Positions 1-12,404 of a DNA stretch of 64,000 nucleotides are shown here, piece by piece (position 1 is the stretch's first letter; each line of letters opens with the position of its first letter). The notes beneath the pieces were generated by a model. It made no database searches. It was given only the letters and a program-made list of their open reading frames with translations, and had not been told where the DNA came from. The position numbers and the translations under genes were made by a program. The stretch spans positions 89,109,583-89,173,582 of the forward strand of contig CM076193.1 in the NCBI GenBank assembly GCA_038277395.1, written 5' to 3'. This DNA is from Dryocosmus kuriphilus. Its lineage: Eukaryota > Arthropoda > Insecta > Hymenoptera > Cynipidae.

Positions 1-2439
1 AAAAACTTGGCCAAGTGTAACTTGATTTGTACAATTAAATGAATTTCTAAAATCAAAATTGATTTTTAATAACATTTTTCACAATTAAAAAAAAACTATA
101 TGTGTTACAAAAAAATTAGAGAACTAAGGCACGCGATCTGCTGGTCGCCGCGCTTCATGCTCGTATGTTTGGTCCGCGTACATCGTGCTCGGTTTTCGTT
201 ATTTGGGTCTTAAACTTTCAAACACCTACTTTTAATAAAATTATTAAATTTGAATTTTATTAATAATTACGAAAGAAATTATTTTACTTAAAGCTCTATC
301 GACCTTGAGGAATACATTCTCATCATGACACTTGCGCTTCGCGCTCGACAGTTAATTTTTTTAAATCCATTGTAAATAGATTTCGATTCTTAAAAGTAAA
401 ACGATGAGTCTTATAAATAGATTTTGTAGCTTTTTCCAAGGTGAACAATTCTGCTCCTTAATACTTTCCCATATCTTGCATAGTTTTGCCGAAAAGTGAT
501 TTTCTTTATATTTAATAATATATTTTAAGAATAACTCAAGAACTATGCGTTTCTACAAACAAGTGATAGAAATCTTTGTATATATTTTTTAATTGAAAAA
601 CTGTGTTCATTATCGTTTTCTTGTATCTTAAATATTTTGGCGGGAAACCACCGTTTCTTATTTTTAATAAAGTTTTCTCGATTAAAATAAAAAGCGTGCA
701 TTTTATCAAAAAATGGATAAAATTTGTAGATTTTTTTTGAGATGAACAATTTTACTTTCATATATTTTTTTATATCTCGCACAGTTTAGCCGGAAAATGG
801 ATGGATTTTTTTTGAAGACCTTAAAGTTCAAGTTAAACACATGTCCATAGCATAGCTTACACAAATATGTGATTGTTATTAATTAAATGTCGCTTTATTA
901 GTCACAAAAGTGAGAAATGCTGTGCGAACCGCAAACGAGTATCAGAGACTTCAAAACGACACAGTAAAAAACAGCGCAACTTTGAGCGTGGATTGGCGGG
1001 CGAAAATTCAACCAATTGTGATGATTTTTTTTTCAAAATACTGGAAATTGATTTTATTTTAAATAGCAAAATATCTATGGGGGTTCTTAGATACACTGGA
1101 AACGAGCTACGCGCAGAGAAAGTGGGCGAAAGGATTTTTTGAAAAGTTCTTCCAACTTTGGACGCTAATAACTTTTTTCCAGTGCATCGGAGAGTTAAGT
1201 TTCATATAAACTTAATCAAAGAGTAAACTCTTATGAGTATTGCGATCTCGGTTTAATCCCTATAGGATAATTATAACGCGAGATATGAGTGATTGAAAAC
1301 AAAAAAAACTAATCCAAGATTGCGGCGAAAGGGTTAATTTTGGAAGTGCGAAAATCTAGGGTTAAGGTCTCCATCGAAACCCCTTTCTAACGAGCCACAA
1401 AGAAAAAAATTCACCCGAAATTTTAGGGTCCCACCTATAACGAGACGAGACCTATAAGAAAATAATAAAATACACTGGACACCCGTAGAAGAAAATGTTT
1501 GCTTTCCTCCTTGCTCTTCTCCGCACTCTTCTCTGCAATAGTCATGTCATCTGTCCACATCTGTCAGACTCACGTACTCACGCAGACACTCTTGGCCTAT
1601 GCAGAACCTGTTCCACCTATACTATTAAACGCGATTTCTATCTGTGAGGCGCTGGATCCACGAAACAGCGCCATCCCGTAGCTGGTCCCACAACTAAACC
1701 TCACCCCCGACGTCTCGGTCCCCGCGTCCACGGTCTGAGCTTGGTGGTCATTGTCGCCTCTATTCCTATCTTCCCTCTACGATCACATCACTATCACCAA
1801 GCTTTATTAAAAGAGAGGATTTACACACTCCAAACTAAGTGATTATACTTCAAGTCAGAAAGTCGGTAAAGTATACAAGTAAAAAAGAGTCTAAAAGAAT
1901 AATTTATAATGTCAGAAACAATCACGTAAAAATCTTTAGACTAATTCGCAACACCAGTGTACTGGATTTATGAAGAGCTAAGCCAGACGAATGTATAAAT
2001 AAGTAATCAAACAAAAGGGAAACATACTGCGTAAATCGATATCCGGATATTCGGAAAACTGCGACAATTGGAATAATTTTATAATTATTTAGGTAACTAA
2101 GATAAACGATTAAGCCTACAATTATACATTTATTCAAAAAAAAATCTAGACTTAAGTCTAACTTAAAAGTATTGAAGATATGTTTACCAACAGGCATCAA
2201 GTAGCCAAGCATTAATATCACACACCCTTGTGCGCATCCATAACGTAGATAGCATAATTGCTATTGGAAGCTTTCTATGTGTTGTAACAGTGATAGTTGA
2301 ATTCTAGAAGTACCATCTTTCTTGCGACAAAAATCTTTCCTCCTACAATCCAAAGATATTTGACCTTTTGTCTCCTTAACTCCAATGCAGCAGCTTAGAT
2401 CCTTCACTTAAAATACGTCAAGGACTCACATATGATGAA
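1..2439. other. AT-rich stretch without a supported gene
   Basis: No open frame here resembles a known protein on either strand. The region is A/T rich with a few GC-richer patches (about 125-200 and 1480-1760). Two stretches near 395-500 and 715-800 look like diverged copies of one another (both contain a 'gaacaatt' core followed by a 'atatct.gc' core), and a third relative lies near 4880-4925, so old interspersed repeats are likely. Nothing allows a family name. Confidence 0.5.
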
Positions 2440-3193
2440 AATGTTATTTTTTTCACTCTTTGCCCAGCTAGAATTTATTGTTGAAAAGTCTCGATTCTTT
2501 TTCTCCTGCTCAATGATTTTATCCCGTAACAACTGTCTGTTGAACTTGCCAACGATGATAGGTACAACCGATTTTTTGGACGATGGGGCTTTGCGGATCC
2601 GATAACCTTTAAGAATGTCATCTTTAGCAAAGGGAGCATCTAGTGCCCTGGAAACCGATTCCAGGGTCGTTGGAAGATCCTCATTCGGCTTAGTAGGTAA
2701 CCCTTGAATCTCAAGGATCGTTTGATGTGCAGCCTGCTTGTGTTAATTAAGTGCAACGATTAAATGAGTCGACCCTCAATTTGAGCGAATTTACCTCCGT
2801 CTTAGTCTGTACAGCTTCATCCACATTATTACTAGTTGTTCCCTCAAGCAAACTGATTCGCCGGGTATTCTCAGAAATGTCAGAATTAAGTTCTGGAACC
2901 GTAGTGTTGATATTCGAAATCAGTTTATGCTGCTTAGTTTCGAATTCTCCGGAAAGATTTCTCATTTGGTTCTGCGCCTGCTCGGCCGCGCTTCCCTCCG
3001 TGCGTGTAAGACAGCACTGTGAGTCTCTGCGAATCCAGGCGGCAAGGGCCGTGGCAGTGACGGGGATAGGGAAAACTAGTGGCAGTAATAAGATATCAAC
3101 AACTTCATGACTCTTTGGGTCGCTAGGAAAATTAGAAATTGACGAGGAGCAAGTACAGGTATCGCTAGCATCCGGTATTTGGAGAAATGGCAA
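2440..3193 (-). pseudogene. LINE ORF1 fragment (coiled coil plus FP/L1-ORF1-like domain)
   Basis: Read on the minus strand, 3193-2747 ends in a heptad-rich, coiled-coil-like segment (around ISENTRRISLLEG and TEVNSLKLRVDSF). After a frameshift near 2745 the frame continues with LEIQGLPTKPNEDLPTTLES, then VVPIIVGKFNRQ, down to about 2440. The order coiled coil, 'EIQGLP..PNED', 'IIV.F.R' is that of the baculovirus-FP-like/L1 ORF1-type RNA-binding proteins encoded by the first ORF of many insect non-LTR retrotransposons, which coat the element RNA. The usual C-terminal part is missing and no reverse transcriptase follows, so this is a dead fragment. The family assignment rests on motif recognition. 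The N-terminal part (3193 to about 2990) is unrecognised and may not be coding. Confidence 0.6.
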
Positions 3194-4668
3194 GCAAAAT
3201 CAATTCGTCCTTTTCTCAGTCCATCTAAAGTCTTTTTAGGTAAATCGACATTAATACCTGCTAAGTGACTAAATACATCACGCTTGGTATGGGAAATAAT
3301 GTCAAGGTGTTTCAGCTAGAAATTGATTCATTGCATTCGGAACAAGCACCCATTGTTAGAGATGACAACTACTATGATCTGTCGAACCCCGAAACTTGAA
3401 AACATTCCTTTAAGCACTAAAGAGCTTAAAAATAAACACAATGAATAAATAGTCTACACACCGAACACAATTACTATCACTGTGCCACCAAATTATAATA
3501 CTAAAATGCCTAATAATTAGATTGTGGTAAAAATAAATCGAGACGATACGGAGCACACGTGAAGCACAGACCGCAAATCCGCCTTCTCCATCAATTCCTA
3601 ACTGTAAATGTCTTAATGACTTGTCGCTTTTCTTGAATGTGTCGAAGAAGAGCATGCAGACATTTACAAGAAACTACTACTTCAGGAGTTTTCGAAATTT
3701 CATTAGCTTTAACGTGCACAAAGTAAAACTCTTTAGAACTGAAATATTCGTCAGTAGAGTGTGTTACAGCTTTAAGCTTCTTGTTTAAGCCAGATTCAAC
3801 AATTTTTCTGCTTTTCGTATCTGCGCGTACAGCTGAAGCGATTCCTAAAGTAACATTGTTGCTCATGTTGAAGTTTTTTTATTTTTGAGAAGTCATCTGC
3901 TTAAAGCAATGGTCGCTTCAAGTTTTTGTAAGAAGCACCTTTTCCGATACAAATTTAAATAGATTGGCTACCATTTGACTGTGATACGAGTAATTTTAAA
4001 GTTTTTGGACCTTGTTCTCTGCTCACTTTCTGTTCTATTGTTGACGAAATTACTTGACTCTGTACTTTTGTAGGTATTTCTTAAAAGCAGGCAGTCAGAT
4101 TTTTTGTCCGAGAAGATAAATTGCATTAATTTGCGATGAGAGAAAAACAGAAGTTTTAGCGTTTCTCAGTAGTTACTGAGCTTGCGAGTTTCACTTGATG
4201 TAAGGTAGAAAAGTATAGAATAGTTGATATGATTTAGAGAAGAATTTGAATATTTTTCTCACATTTCACCAATAACTTGCCGATAATTATGTTACTTAAA
4301 AGAGCAGAAAGTATGTTCTCGTTCTGCCGTTGAGGTTAAATATTCCCCTCTGAATCAAATTTTTATTTGGAGGCGTTCTAGTAAGTTCAAAAACTTTGCG
4401 ATAGCATTTTAAGTTTTTTGGTGACCTTGTGAATCTAATTGCTGACTGAAAGCTCGACAAATCGAGAAATTCTATAAATTAATTTTTACTCCGCTTTTTA
4501 CTTTATACACATATTCTGCATGTGCTGCACAAAGCTCCAAGTAAACTGTCATTGTTTTGTTATAGTTTTCTAATAATTCTTCAGTGTCCGTTTTCAATTG
4601 ATTTTTGATACAAAACATTGCTAAAGTTCTTCCGAAACATAATAAACAAACTTAATTATGATTTTCAT

Positions 4669-4673
<5 letters not shown>
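3194..4673. other. No supported gene
   Basis: This 1.5-kb stretch is AT-rich. A 91-codon minus-strand frame (3866-3591) has no recognisable domain or conserved motif and I do not call it a gene. No promoter, RNA gene or clear repeat stands out. Confidence 0.4.

Positions 4674-4717
<44 letters not shown>
4674..4717. repeat. (AT)n microsatellite
   Basis: An uninterrupted alternating AT run of 44 bases, about 22 dinucleotide units, in otherwise anonymous AT-rich DNA. Confidence 0.95.
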
Positions 4718-4720
<3 letters not shown>

Positions 4721-4988
4721 TTTTCGAAATTTGCGTATTAGACAATATACTTCGGTTTAATATTTATAACAAAAATAATGTGGAAAACTAAGTTTTATAT
4801 TTGAAAATCAAAGAATCAAGTATTTCAAAAGAACGAAATGAGATGAGAAAATAGTAAGATGATATTTTGATAGCAATTTTTCCAAGGAACAATTTTGCTT
4901 TATTGACTTCTTTTCATATCTCGCTTCTTTTTCGAGAAACACAACAGTGAATGTTCGCTCTAGGTTTCGCGAGTGTTCAGTTTTGTCG

Positions 4989-5360
4989 TCAGTTTTGTTA
5001 CGAGTTATGTAACGGGGATTCGATAAGGAACTTTAAGGAGTGACGTTTGTTGATAGAAAAGCTGTTATGTTATTTCAGACTTACTAATAAATTTCAAGTA
5101 AGAAGTCCGCGGGTTTTTCCGAACTTTTAGTTTGTATTAAATTATGTAACATAAATTCAACGAGGAATGGAAAAGAGTAACTTTTGTTGGTTGAAAAGTG
5201 TTATGTTATTTTAATCTTCTTAATAAATTTTTGTGAAAGCAAGATCGCTGGGTTTCACAAATGCCTTGTTAGTTTTGTTACAAGAAATTTAACATAATTT
5301 CTTCAGTGAAGGTTTGTTGAAAAAGTACTATGTTATTTTAGAATTGTTAATAATTGTTCG
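4989..5360. repeat. Degenerate tandem repeat, about 138 bp x 2.6
   Basis: Three successive blocks begin near 4989, 5128 and 5266. Each carries in order an 'agttttgttac'-like start, 'atgtaac'/'ttaacat', 'gtttgttg.ttgaaaa', 'tgttatgttatttt', and 'ttaataaattt', and the first two end with a 'cgcgggttt/cgctgggttt' block. Spacing is about 138 bases and the copies are strongly diverged, so this is an old local duplication with no coding content. Confidence 0.55.
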
Positions 5361-5599
5361 CGGAGTCTATTCACAATAATTGTAAAAAGTTTTGGAGGTT
5401 TGAACTCCGCTTTTTGCAGTAAACAGTGGAAGCGCGACGACGGTGAATTAATGCGGGAGTTGAAGTATGTCGCCAAAAAAAAACTATCTTAACGTTTGGA
5501 GCATGAACAAGTGGTCGCTAAATTTCGCTCCTCATTGGTTGATTAGGCGTAATTTTGAGGCTTTTTTGTTCCCAAACTAAGCTTCGTACAAAAATTTGC

Positions 5600-6240
5600 C
5601 AAAAGACTTCTTGTTTATTTTTTTGTGCACTATCACATAGTACAAGGGGTTGTTATAACTTCGAAGCTATTTTAGTGGGGGATTTTTTACTTTGTGTAAA
5701 TGTGACCTGAATCCTCCACGTAGAAGAAAGAATTACGCTAAATCATCTTTCAGTTCAGGTATAGATCTAAGTAAGTGAAGACCTGCCCTACACGTTTGTT
5801 GGATTTTGTTCTGTGCTTTCCACGTCTTCAGATCGCCTTCCCTTCATCACTATTTTTAGTTGTTGAAGTAGCCGAAAGTCACACGGAGCCATATCAGGTG
5901 AATACGGGAGTTGTTGCATGGTTGGAATGCCATTGTTGTTTAAAAATGTTCTAATAGAGTGCACGGTGTGAGCAGGAGCGTCTTTATGGTCAGCGCCCAG
6001 TCGTCAGATTTCCACGTCGCATTCCCAAAACTTCTTTTAAAATCTTTTAAAGCGCACGACAGGTGTTCACTTATTTAGAGATATACCCGAAATAAACGAT
6101 AATTTCCACTCATTTTTCATCCACGTAGAGCAAAGAGTTCAGGTAAAATTGACACAAAGTTACCTATTTACAGTTGAAATAAGCTTCTCATTTATAGAAC
6201 CAGTTCCGAATACTTTTTAAACAAACCTCATAAACTGAGA
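5600..6240. mobile_element. Mariner-like remnant whose deleted derivative recurs at 10938-11055
   Basis: The segment around 5605-5660 ('tgtgcactatcacatagtacaa' with flanks) and the segment around 6195-6232 ('agaaccagttc', then 'actttttaaac') both recur, in the same order, at 10938-11055, where the ~530 bases between them are missing. The longer copy holds the mariner transposase remnant; the shorter one looks like an internally deleted, MITE-like relative. Exact ends are not defined. Confidence 0.45.
5770..6000 (-). pseudogene. Mariner-family transposase remnant (C-terminal catalytic part)
   Basis: The minus-strand translation from about 5996 reads APAHTVHSIRTFLNNNG, then LPYSPDMAPCDF and a following LK..MKGRRSEDVES segment. 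This is the classic second-to-third catalytic acidic block of mariner transposases, DDE/D-type enzymes that cut and paste DNA. The usual HHDNAPAH box is damaged: the position of the second aspartate reads lysine. The third aspartate in 'PCDF' is kept. The N-terminal half, including the first catalytic aspartate, is absent. A sequence resembling a mariner end ('actttttaaacaaacctcat') lies at about 6211-6232. This is a dead fragment of a different, older copy than the mariner at 27487. Confidence 0.7.
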
Positions 6241-6740
6241 AATGTGCAACATTTCAGAAAGAGACGGTTTCTCTGTCACGTATCTTGTGAGAGCTTAATG
6301 CTGCCGAAAATATAAACCTACTTTTAGATTTTTTGGATTAAAAAACAAAGAAAATGACTCACATTTGATTTTGTGCATAGCAGGATAAGCACATATATGC
6401 TGCTTCCACTCGTATCTGAGTGAGACTTTTACAATAAGTTTACATTGATGTAAGGTTTAATTTCCCAAAAGATTATATCTGAAAAAAAATTGTATGGGAG
6501 TTACGGAGGTAAGAAAAAATCAGCACATGCGTTCCAAGCTACGACCTGAGATAGATTTGTGTGTAAACATCTTCGATAAACGGTAATTTATTGAACTAAA
6601 ATCTTAAAAAGGTCGAAAAATTAATCACATAAATGTATTTATTTCCTTTATAATTACAAACTGTATAAATTTATTATTTAAAAAAAAATTACCCAAAGAA
6701 TTCAAAATATTTCAAAGTTTCGCTGTGTCTGTTATATATA

Positions 6741-7222
6741 TGGGGGATTTCATTTCAAGTGAACCCACTTTTTAAACCGATATCATCCAATCGGGCTCAA
6801 ACTTGCACAAAGCTTAGTCCTGATGTGTAGTAGTTACCACACCAAATTTGAAAGAGATCGGTCAAAAACTTGCCGAGTTGGAGGGGGTAGAATTTTGACA
6901 TTTTGGTCAAACAGCCCCTGTTTCGGATCCATGTAACTAATGACCTATTGCATTGAGAAAATTTTGTCCAACACGTTTTCGACAGATTTTTCTTCAATAT
7001 TTCAAAAAAAAAAAATAAAAGAATTTTCTAATCTCAAATTTGACTTTTTTTTCAAATTCAAAAATATTTTTGACTTTTTTTTCAAAAACGACCTTTTTTT
7101 TTCTTTTTTTTTTTTGCTCAAAAGAGAGCCCCGGTCTTTTCCTTTTAGAACTTTGAGGTCCAAAAGTGGGCTGAGACTTATTTATCTATCAAAATGAACG
7201 TCTAGTAGCTCGAAACACCCAT
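6741..7222. repeat. Left terminal inverted repeat of the 6741-10705 transposon
   Basis: Pairs with 10218-10705 in reverse complement. Shared landmarks are 'aagtgaacccac', 'gcacaaagcttagtcc' (one base differs), a homopolymer-rich A/T core, 'ccaaaagtgggctgag' and 'cgtctagtagctcgaaac' at the inner edge. Confidence 0.9.
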
Positions 7223-7539
7223 GACGCTAGCTCTCGAACGTTGTAGTGTCCCTGTTCTCATGATTCCCACTAGAAGTGATGGTTGTCTTGTATCAATGAG
7301 CTCTCTCTCTGCATTTTACAGGGTTGAGACTGCTATTATTGAAATACCTGCATTATGCTGGCTGTTGAATTTTGAAAAGTCATTGAATTTTGAATAGTTA
7401 TAGGCTGTGGAACTGCTAATTATGTGAAAAAAATTAACTAATGGAGGTTCGTGCATTGTGAATGATTGGTCGGTGTACTTCCAATTTATTGTAGATGATG
7501 AAGAGTTTCAATTTTGAAAAATTTGGTAGTTCCAGTCTT

Positions 7540-9606
7540 TTATCCGCCTTTCTTTGCGGCTTTTTTTGTCATTCCTTTTTTAGCTTTACTCGATTCTGCT
7601 GTTGATTTCGCTATTGGCTTTGCCTTGTTACTTAATTCACGTTTTCTCTCTTTTGGAAAGAAATAGCATTCAGTAAATGCAGAAAACTTCTTCAACGTAA
7701 GTCTTCCATCGCCCATCGGTATGAAAGCATGGTATTGAGCAGTTCCATCGATTGTTGCTGCAGCATCGAATCTGCTCTTCAGTGTTCTCGCAGTTGCTTC
7801 ATGATCCTCTGTGCAACTGAAAATTATTTCAGTTCCTTTGCAATACCTTTTTGCCCATTGGAATAAAGCTGTTGCATTTAGGATGCGATCTTGATGAGAA
7901 CACTGGAGACTATGCTTAGCTGCATTTCTCCTAAGGTTTGCTCCTACACCATCACATGCTCCTTTACCATGAGCATTAGGATGAAAATGCCACTCACCTG
8001 GGATTCCGAAATCTGTCTCGTGAGCTATAAGATTTGCGAATCTACTTTTGTTTTTAAAATGTTGACGAGCTCCGTCCGAAAAGTAGTATACCTTCTTTAC
8101 CATGAAATTAGATTGTAGATAATTTTGTATAATCTTCTGGTATTCATAAACTGCAACGGTGTCGTGTTTCAAATTGTCGGATATGATCGCCATACTTTTG
8201 TGTTCAAGTTTCCCATCTTTCATGTAGTAAATAACTACTGTGAATACAGTTGCTTGATCGTTATTAAAATGGAAAGCTTGTATGGCATCATGGAGAACAT
8301 ATTTATAGTTCTCTGCGAAATCAAACGAAATAACGAATTCACCAAACTTCAAATTCATCTTCAAATCTTTGAAGAATGACGATTGCTCTTTAACTAGGAA
8401 GTCATGGGTTCTCAAGTTCAATAACCCAGTACATAGTTCTTTCACAAAATCGTCAGTATTTACGATCAGTGTTTTCAATGTGCATCTTTCAGACTGCAGC
8501 CAAGTTTCGAATTTGACCTCGTCCACATCTTCTCAATCAAAAGACTTGATCAAATTCTCTTCGATGAATGTGGTTCCTGGGCAATTTGAACATTCGCCTA
8601 AGTGACAAAAAGTTGTTTCATTAGGACACATAGTCAATCTCAAGCAATCACGGTAGTTATTCAAATTTTCTGGCGAATCATTTGTCAGATATTCGAAATT
8701 TATTTCCTTCAACATCAGCTTGACATTTTCATGGTAAATGCAAACGCAAACTGTGTGAGTACCGCTACTTCCTGCCAAAACGCAATGTTTTGGCCTGAGT
8801 TGAGTGAATTTTGTGAAACCAATTTTGATATCCTCATATTCGGATTGAAATGTAGCGAATAGCTCATTCAGATTGCAGAGAATCATTCTCTTCTGCATTT
8901 GAACTTTCTCACCATCAACTCGTACAGGTACCTAGTCTTTCATCCCTGGCATCAGGCGACTCATATCATCGCGCTGATAAAATTGAGTCACTAGAGCTTC
9001 AGTTTTACAATCTAAAGGTTTTCCTTTCTTTGGGTTTGGGAGTGTTAGAATCCCATGCTCAGCAACTAATTTTTGAGCAATCCTGACTTGTCGGTCAGAT
9101 GTTCCAAACTCAGCCATTAGTTTTCTGCGACTCCAAGTCAATGGAGCAAGCGTGAGGAGTTGAATTCTTTCAGCTCTACTCATTGATGTTTTGTATTTCT
9201 CTTTTATTTGATCAAGAACTTTTACTGCGTCCTGATGGTATCTGTTTTTGCAGTGAGACTTTGAATTCATTTCATTTTCTGAAAAGTCCGAATCATCGTC
9301 ATTTTTATCATCATCATCAAGAATTCTCTCATCATTCTTAGAATCATGAGTATCTCTATGTGTAATAGCATCATCACAAGACTTATTACTTTCCAATACA
9401 TTTGAAGTCGGTAATTTTTTCAATTTACCGAGCTCTTTCCTGCACGTTGCACAAATTCTCAACTGCTTTGATAGTGTAGGGAATTTCGATATTAAGCCCT
9501 CAGAAATACGTCGTGTATTCGAAGATTTGTGTTTCTTCTTCTTGAAAGGATTAAAGCAAAACGCAGTAAAAATTTTTTTATCAAGTTCAGCCTTTTTAGG
9601 AGCCAT
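7540..9606 (-). pseudogene. Transposase gene (RNase-H-fold-like), one frame with two in-frame stops
   Basis: Three consecutive minus-strand frames (9606-8932, 8898-8533, 8526-7540) are one 689-codon frame. They are separated only by a TAG at about 8931 (after RLMPGMKD) and a TGA at about 8530 (between SFD and EDVDE), with no shift of frame. The N-terminal part has lysine-rich and Asp/Glu-rich segments, then a helix-turn-helix-like region (LTWSRRKLMAEFGTSDRQV) that probably binds the element ends. The C-terminal part holds acidic positions expected of an RNase-H-fold integrase core: SFDFAENYK, YYFSDGARQHFKN and HGKGACDGVGANLRR. The lysine-rich C-terminus may be a nuclear localisation signal. 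It is the sole gene of the element and must act on the inverted ends. Nonsense changes make this copy inactive unless stops are read through. The superfamily (Sola?) is inferred. Confidence 0.7.
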
Positions 9607-9926
9607 AGTCTTAGAGAAAAGGAATGAAAAGAGAAAAAATAAGGAACGTTCTCAAAGTTCGAGAGGTGCTTCTTTTGTATTTTATCCAATTATTCTCAAG
9701 ATCAAATTTTCAGCATGAATAATAATGAATCTCAATTTTATAAGACAAAGCACATAAATACAAATGGACAATGCACAATGCACAAGGGAACATCCCCCAC
9801 CACGAGAGTCTCCGGACCTGTGTATACGACCCAAGGATACCAGAGACAGGATGATCAACTATAGCTCTAGAAAGCGTGCCGTATATCGTCGCACGATGTG
9901 CGTGTGCCTTATCTCCCCACTTTTGA

Positions 9927-9962
<36 letters not shown>

Positions 9963-10217
9963 CACGCGATTTTCTCCGTCACACTAGTCGGTGCCCTTGA
10001 GCGTAGTGAGTTTGAGTCACGTGTCGCGATATCCTTCTTCATTATTAAACGACTGGTTCATAACATATATCCTCGTTTTATATACAATTCTTTTCCCTCA
10101 ATTACCATTAATTTGTGGATCTTGCGTAGCAAAATCACGGAATTCAAGAGATCCCACCGACATGCACCGATTCAAAGTCTCTAGTATCCTTGATACGGCC
10201 GTGAGAGCTATCGTCAT
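9607..10217. other. Upstream region of the transposase gene
   Basis: Non-coding part of the transposon between the transposase start and the right inverted repeat; it should hold the minus-strand promoter, but no clear TATA box or initiator can be assigned. It contains a (CT)n tract at 9931-9959. Confidence 0.4.
9931..9959. repeat. (CT)n microsatellite
   Basis: Uninterrupted CT dinucleotide tract of about 29 bases; in the minus-strand sense it is a GAGA tract upstream of the transposase gene. Confidence 0.95.
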
Positions 10218-10705
10218 ACGTGTTTCGAGCTACTAGACGTTCATTTTGATAGAGAAATAAGTCTCAGCCCACTTTTGGACCTCAAAGTTCTAAAAGGAAA
10301 AGACCGGGGCTCTCTTTTGAGCAAAAAAAAAAAGAAAAAAAAAAAAAAGGTCGTTTTTGAAAAAAAAGTCAAAAATATTTTTGAATTTGAAAAAAAAGTC
10401 AAATTTGAGATTAGAAAATTCTTTTATTTTATTTTTTTTGAAATATTGAAGAAAAATCTGTCGAAAACGTGTTGGACAAAATTTTCTCAATGCAATAGGT
10501 CATTAGTTACATGGATCCGAAACAGGGGCTGTTTGACCAAAATGTCAAAATTCTACCCCCTCCAACTCGGCAAGTTTTTGACCGATTTCTTTCAAATTTG
10601 GTGTGGTAACTACTACTCAGTAGGACTAAACTTTGTGCAAGTTTGAGCCCGATCGGATGATATCGGTTTAAAAAGTGGGTTCACTTGAAATGAAATCCCC
10701 CATAT
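10218..10705. repeat. Right terminal inverted repeat of the 6741-10705 transposon
   Basis: Reverse complement of 6741-7222, ending in 'gaaatcccccatatat'. Differences between the arms are few single-base changes and homopolymer-length changes. Confidence 0.9.
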
Positions 10706-11814
10706 ATATATTTAGAAGAAGGAAGAATTCTTTTTGTCCGGATTAGGATGTTAGATTTGCTCCTATATCAAGTAGGGAAGCAATTTGCATGAGTTTCCTA
10801 TGGTTAAAGCCACACACTGTTGTGCGCAACTTAAGAAACATCCAGTGGACGAGGCGGGAATCTAACCCACAAAGGATGCAGACGTGGATCTAAGAGGTTC
10901 GTAGCTTCCACGACCATCTGTTCTAATTTAACAAAGGACTTTTTTGTTTATTTGTTTGTGCACCATCACATAGTACAATGGGTTGTATAAGGTAGTGGGG
11001 CACGCTGTAGAACCAGTTCGAGTAATTTTTGAACAGACTTCGTATACTTATTTAAGGTGAAACATTATGCTCGAATTGTGTTGAATTTACTGGAATTTCA
11101 TGGAAAGTGAGTTCAAAACGAAGTGTGGTGAATTGAAGAGAATTTAAGCGGATTCTGGATACCTCATAGGCAAAAACGCTATTGCCGCAATTCCCATGGA
11201 TGCAAGGGCTTGGTCATAATTCATACTGGCGTTGTCAAACAGGCACGAAAACATCAGCGAAACCTGCACGTGGTAAATATCGACTACAAACTAGCATTTC
11301 CCTCTGTACACACTGCGGTTATTTAATTAAATATTATCTGGAAATACAAGATTTGTCCAAGCGTGATTAATTCTTGGGTTACGCCATGTCCCTATGGGGC
11401 TTGAGGCTCAGATATCTTGATCGTGGGTAAGCCAGAGTTTCCAGGTTCCTGCATGTTATGACCGGCATCTTACAGGGTAAATCTTTTAGTGCCTTATGGT
11501 TCGGTTCAACGCTGAAGCCTCTTAGAAGGATGCGCAAGAACAAGCCGTAAAGGTACAGCGAGAGGAAAGGTGGGACAGGATACAGTTTCACGCACCTTTT
11601 TGGGGGATGAGAGGGGGGGGGCTGATTATGTAATTTTACACTTTTATTTTGATTTTACACTTTTCACTGTTTTGAAATATATGCGCATGTCAATTTTGAC
11701 GTTTTAATCACCACCAATAAGCTGTTCGGATTGATGCACCAGTTTGCCAAAAATTACTTTTCTGGGTGTATGAAAATCTTTTCCGAAAGAATTCATGAAT
11801 CTCGTGAGTGCGCA
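10706..11814. other. No supported gene; one tRNA-like segment
   Basis: Apart from the deleted mariner-like copy at 10938-11055 I see no gene. On the minus strand about 10845-10925 there is a B-box-like sequence (GGGTTAGATTCCC) preceded by an A-box-like 'tggtcgtgg', as in tRNA-derived SINE heads. It does not fold into a convincing tRNA, so no tRNA gene is called. Confidence 0.35.
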
Positions 11815-12404
11815 TTCTTAAAGTTGTGGTCTATACCAGCGAATTCCTTGAAAGATAGGGAAATAATATTGCCGCATGGGCAAAATTTTGTGGTAAAATA
11901 TGTTTGAAAAACAATCAAAATTTTCGGAGTTACGCAACATTGCATTTTTGCACCTATTTTTTTGAAAATGGGATATTTTGAAAAGTTTTGAACCGATTTT
12001 AATTAAATTTACAGGTATTATGCAGAACTGTCTACTTTTTTTAAAGCATATATGTACAATGAAAAATTTTTTAAAAATTTTTAGTGAAAAAAATGTCAAA
12101 AAAATTTGGATTTTTCGCTTTGAGCTTTTACTTTTGTTTAAATTTTTTTACATACATTCTATTCCTAAAAATTTAACCTTTCATTAAAAAAAGAAACTTT
12201 TAGCCTCGTATGGTTTTCTAGTTACGAACTTTTAAACAAAAGCGTTCACCCGCTTCCTACTTTCCCGTTTCAGCTAATATTGCAGTTGCTACTAATACTT
12301 ATGTATGTACTGAGAGGTCTGGAGGGTAAATTCGGTTTAGAATGTCGAGAAAAGCCTCCCTATTATAAATATTCAGGGTAATTTTTCGAAAAGTTGTTTT
12401 TTAA

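Larger units (their letters stand above)
6741..10705 (-). mobile_element. DNA transposon with ~480-bp terminal inverted repeats (Sola-like?)
   Basis: The sequence starting with GGGGGATTTCATTTC at 6742 and the reverse complement ending at about 10701 are near-identical over some 480 bases, giving a ~3.96-kb element with long inverted ends. The flanks on both sides are alternating AT, so a 4-bp duplication (ATAT) is possible but cannot be proven. The only gene inside is one minus-strand transposase frame (9606-7540) with two stops. The RNase-H-like protein belongs to a family I have seen in Hydra, aphids and other invertebrates. I tentatively place it near the Sola superfamily, which makes 4-bp target duplications, but the name is uncertain. 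Confidence 0.75.

Noticed and set aside
3591..3866. 91-codon minus-strand frame
   Set aside because: No recognised domain, no neighbouring support, and no evidence of splice sites or promoter; could be chance.
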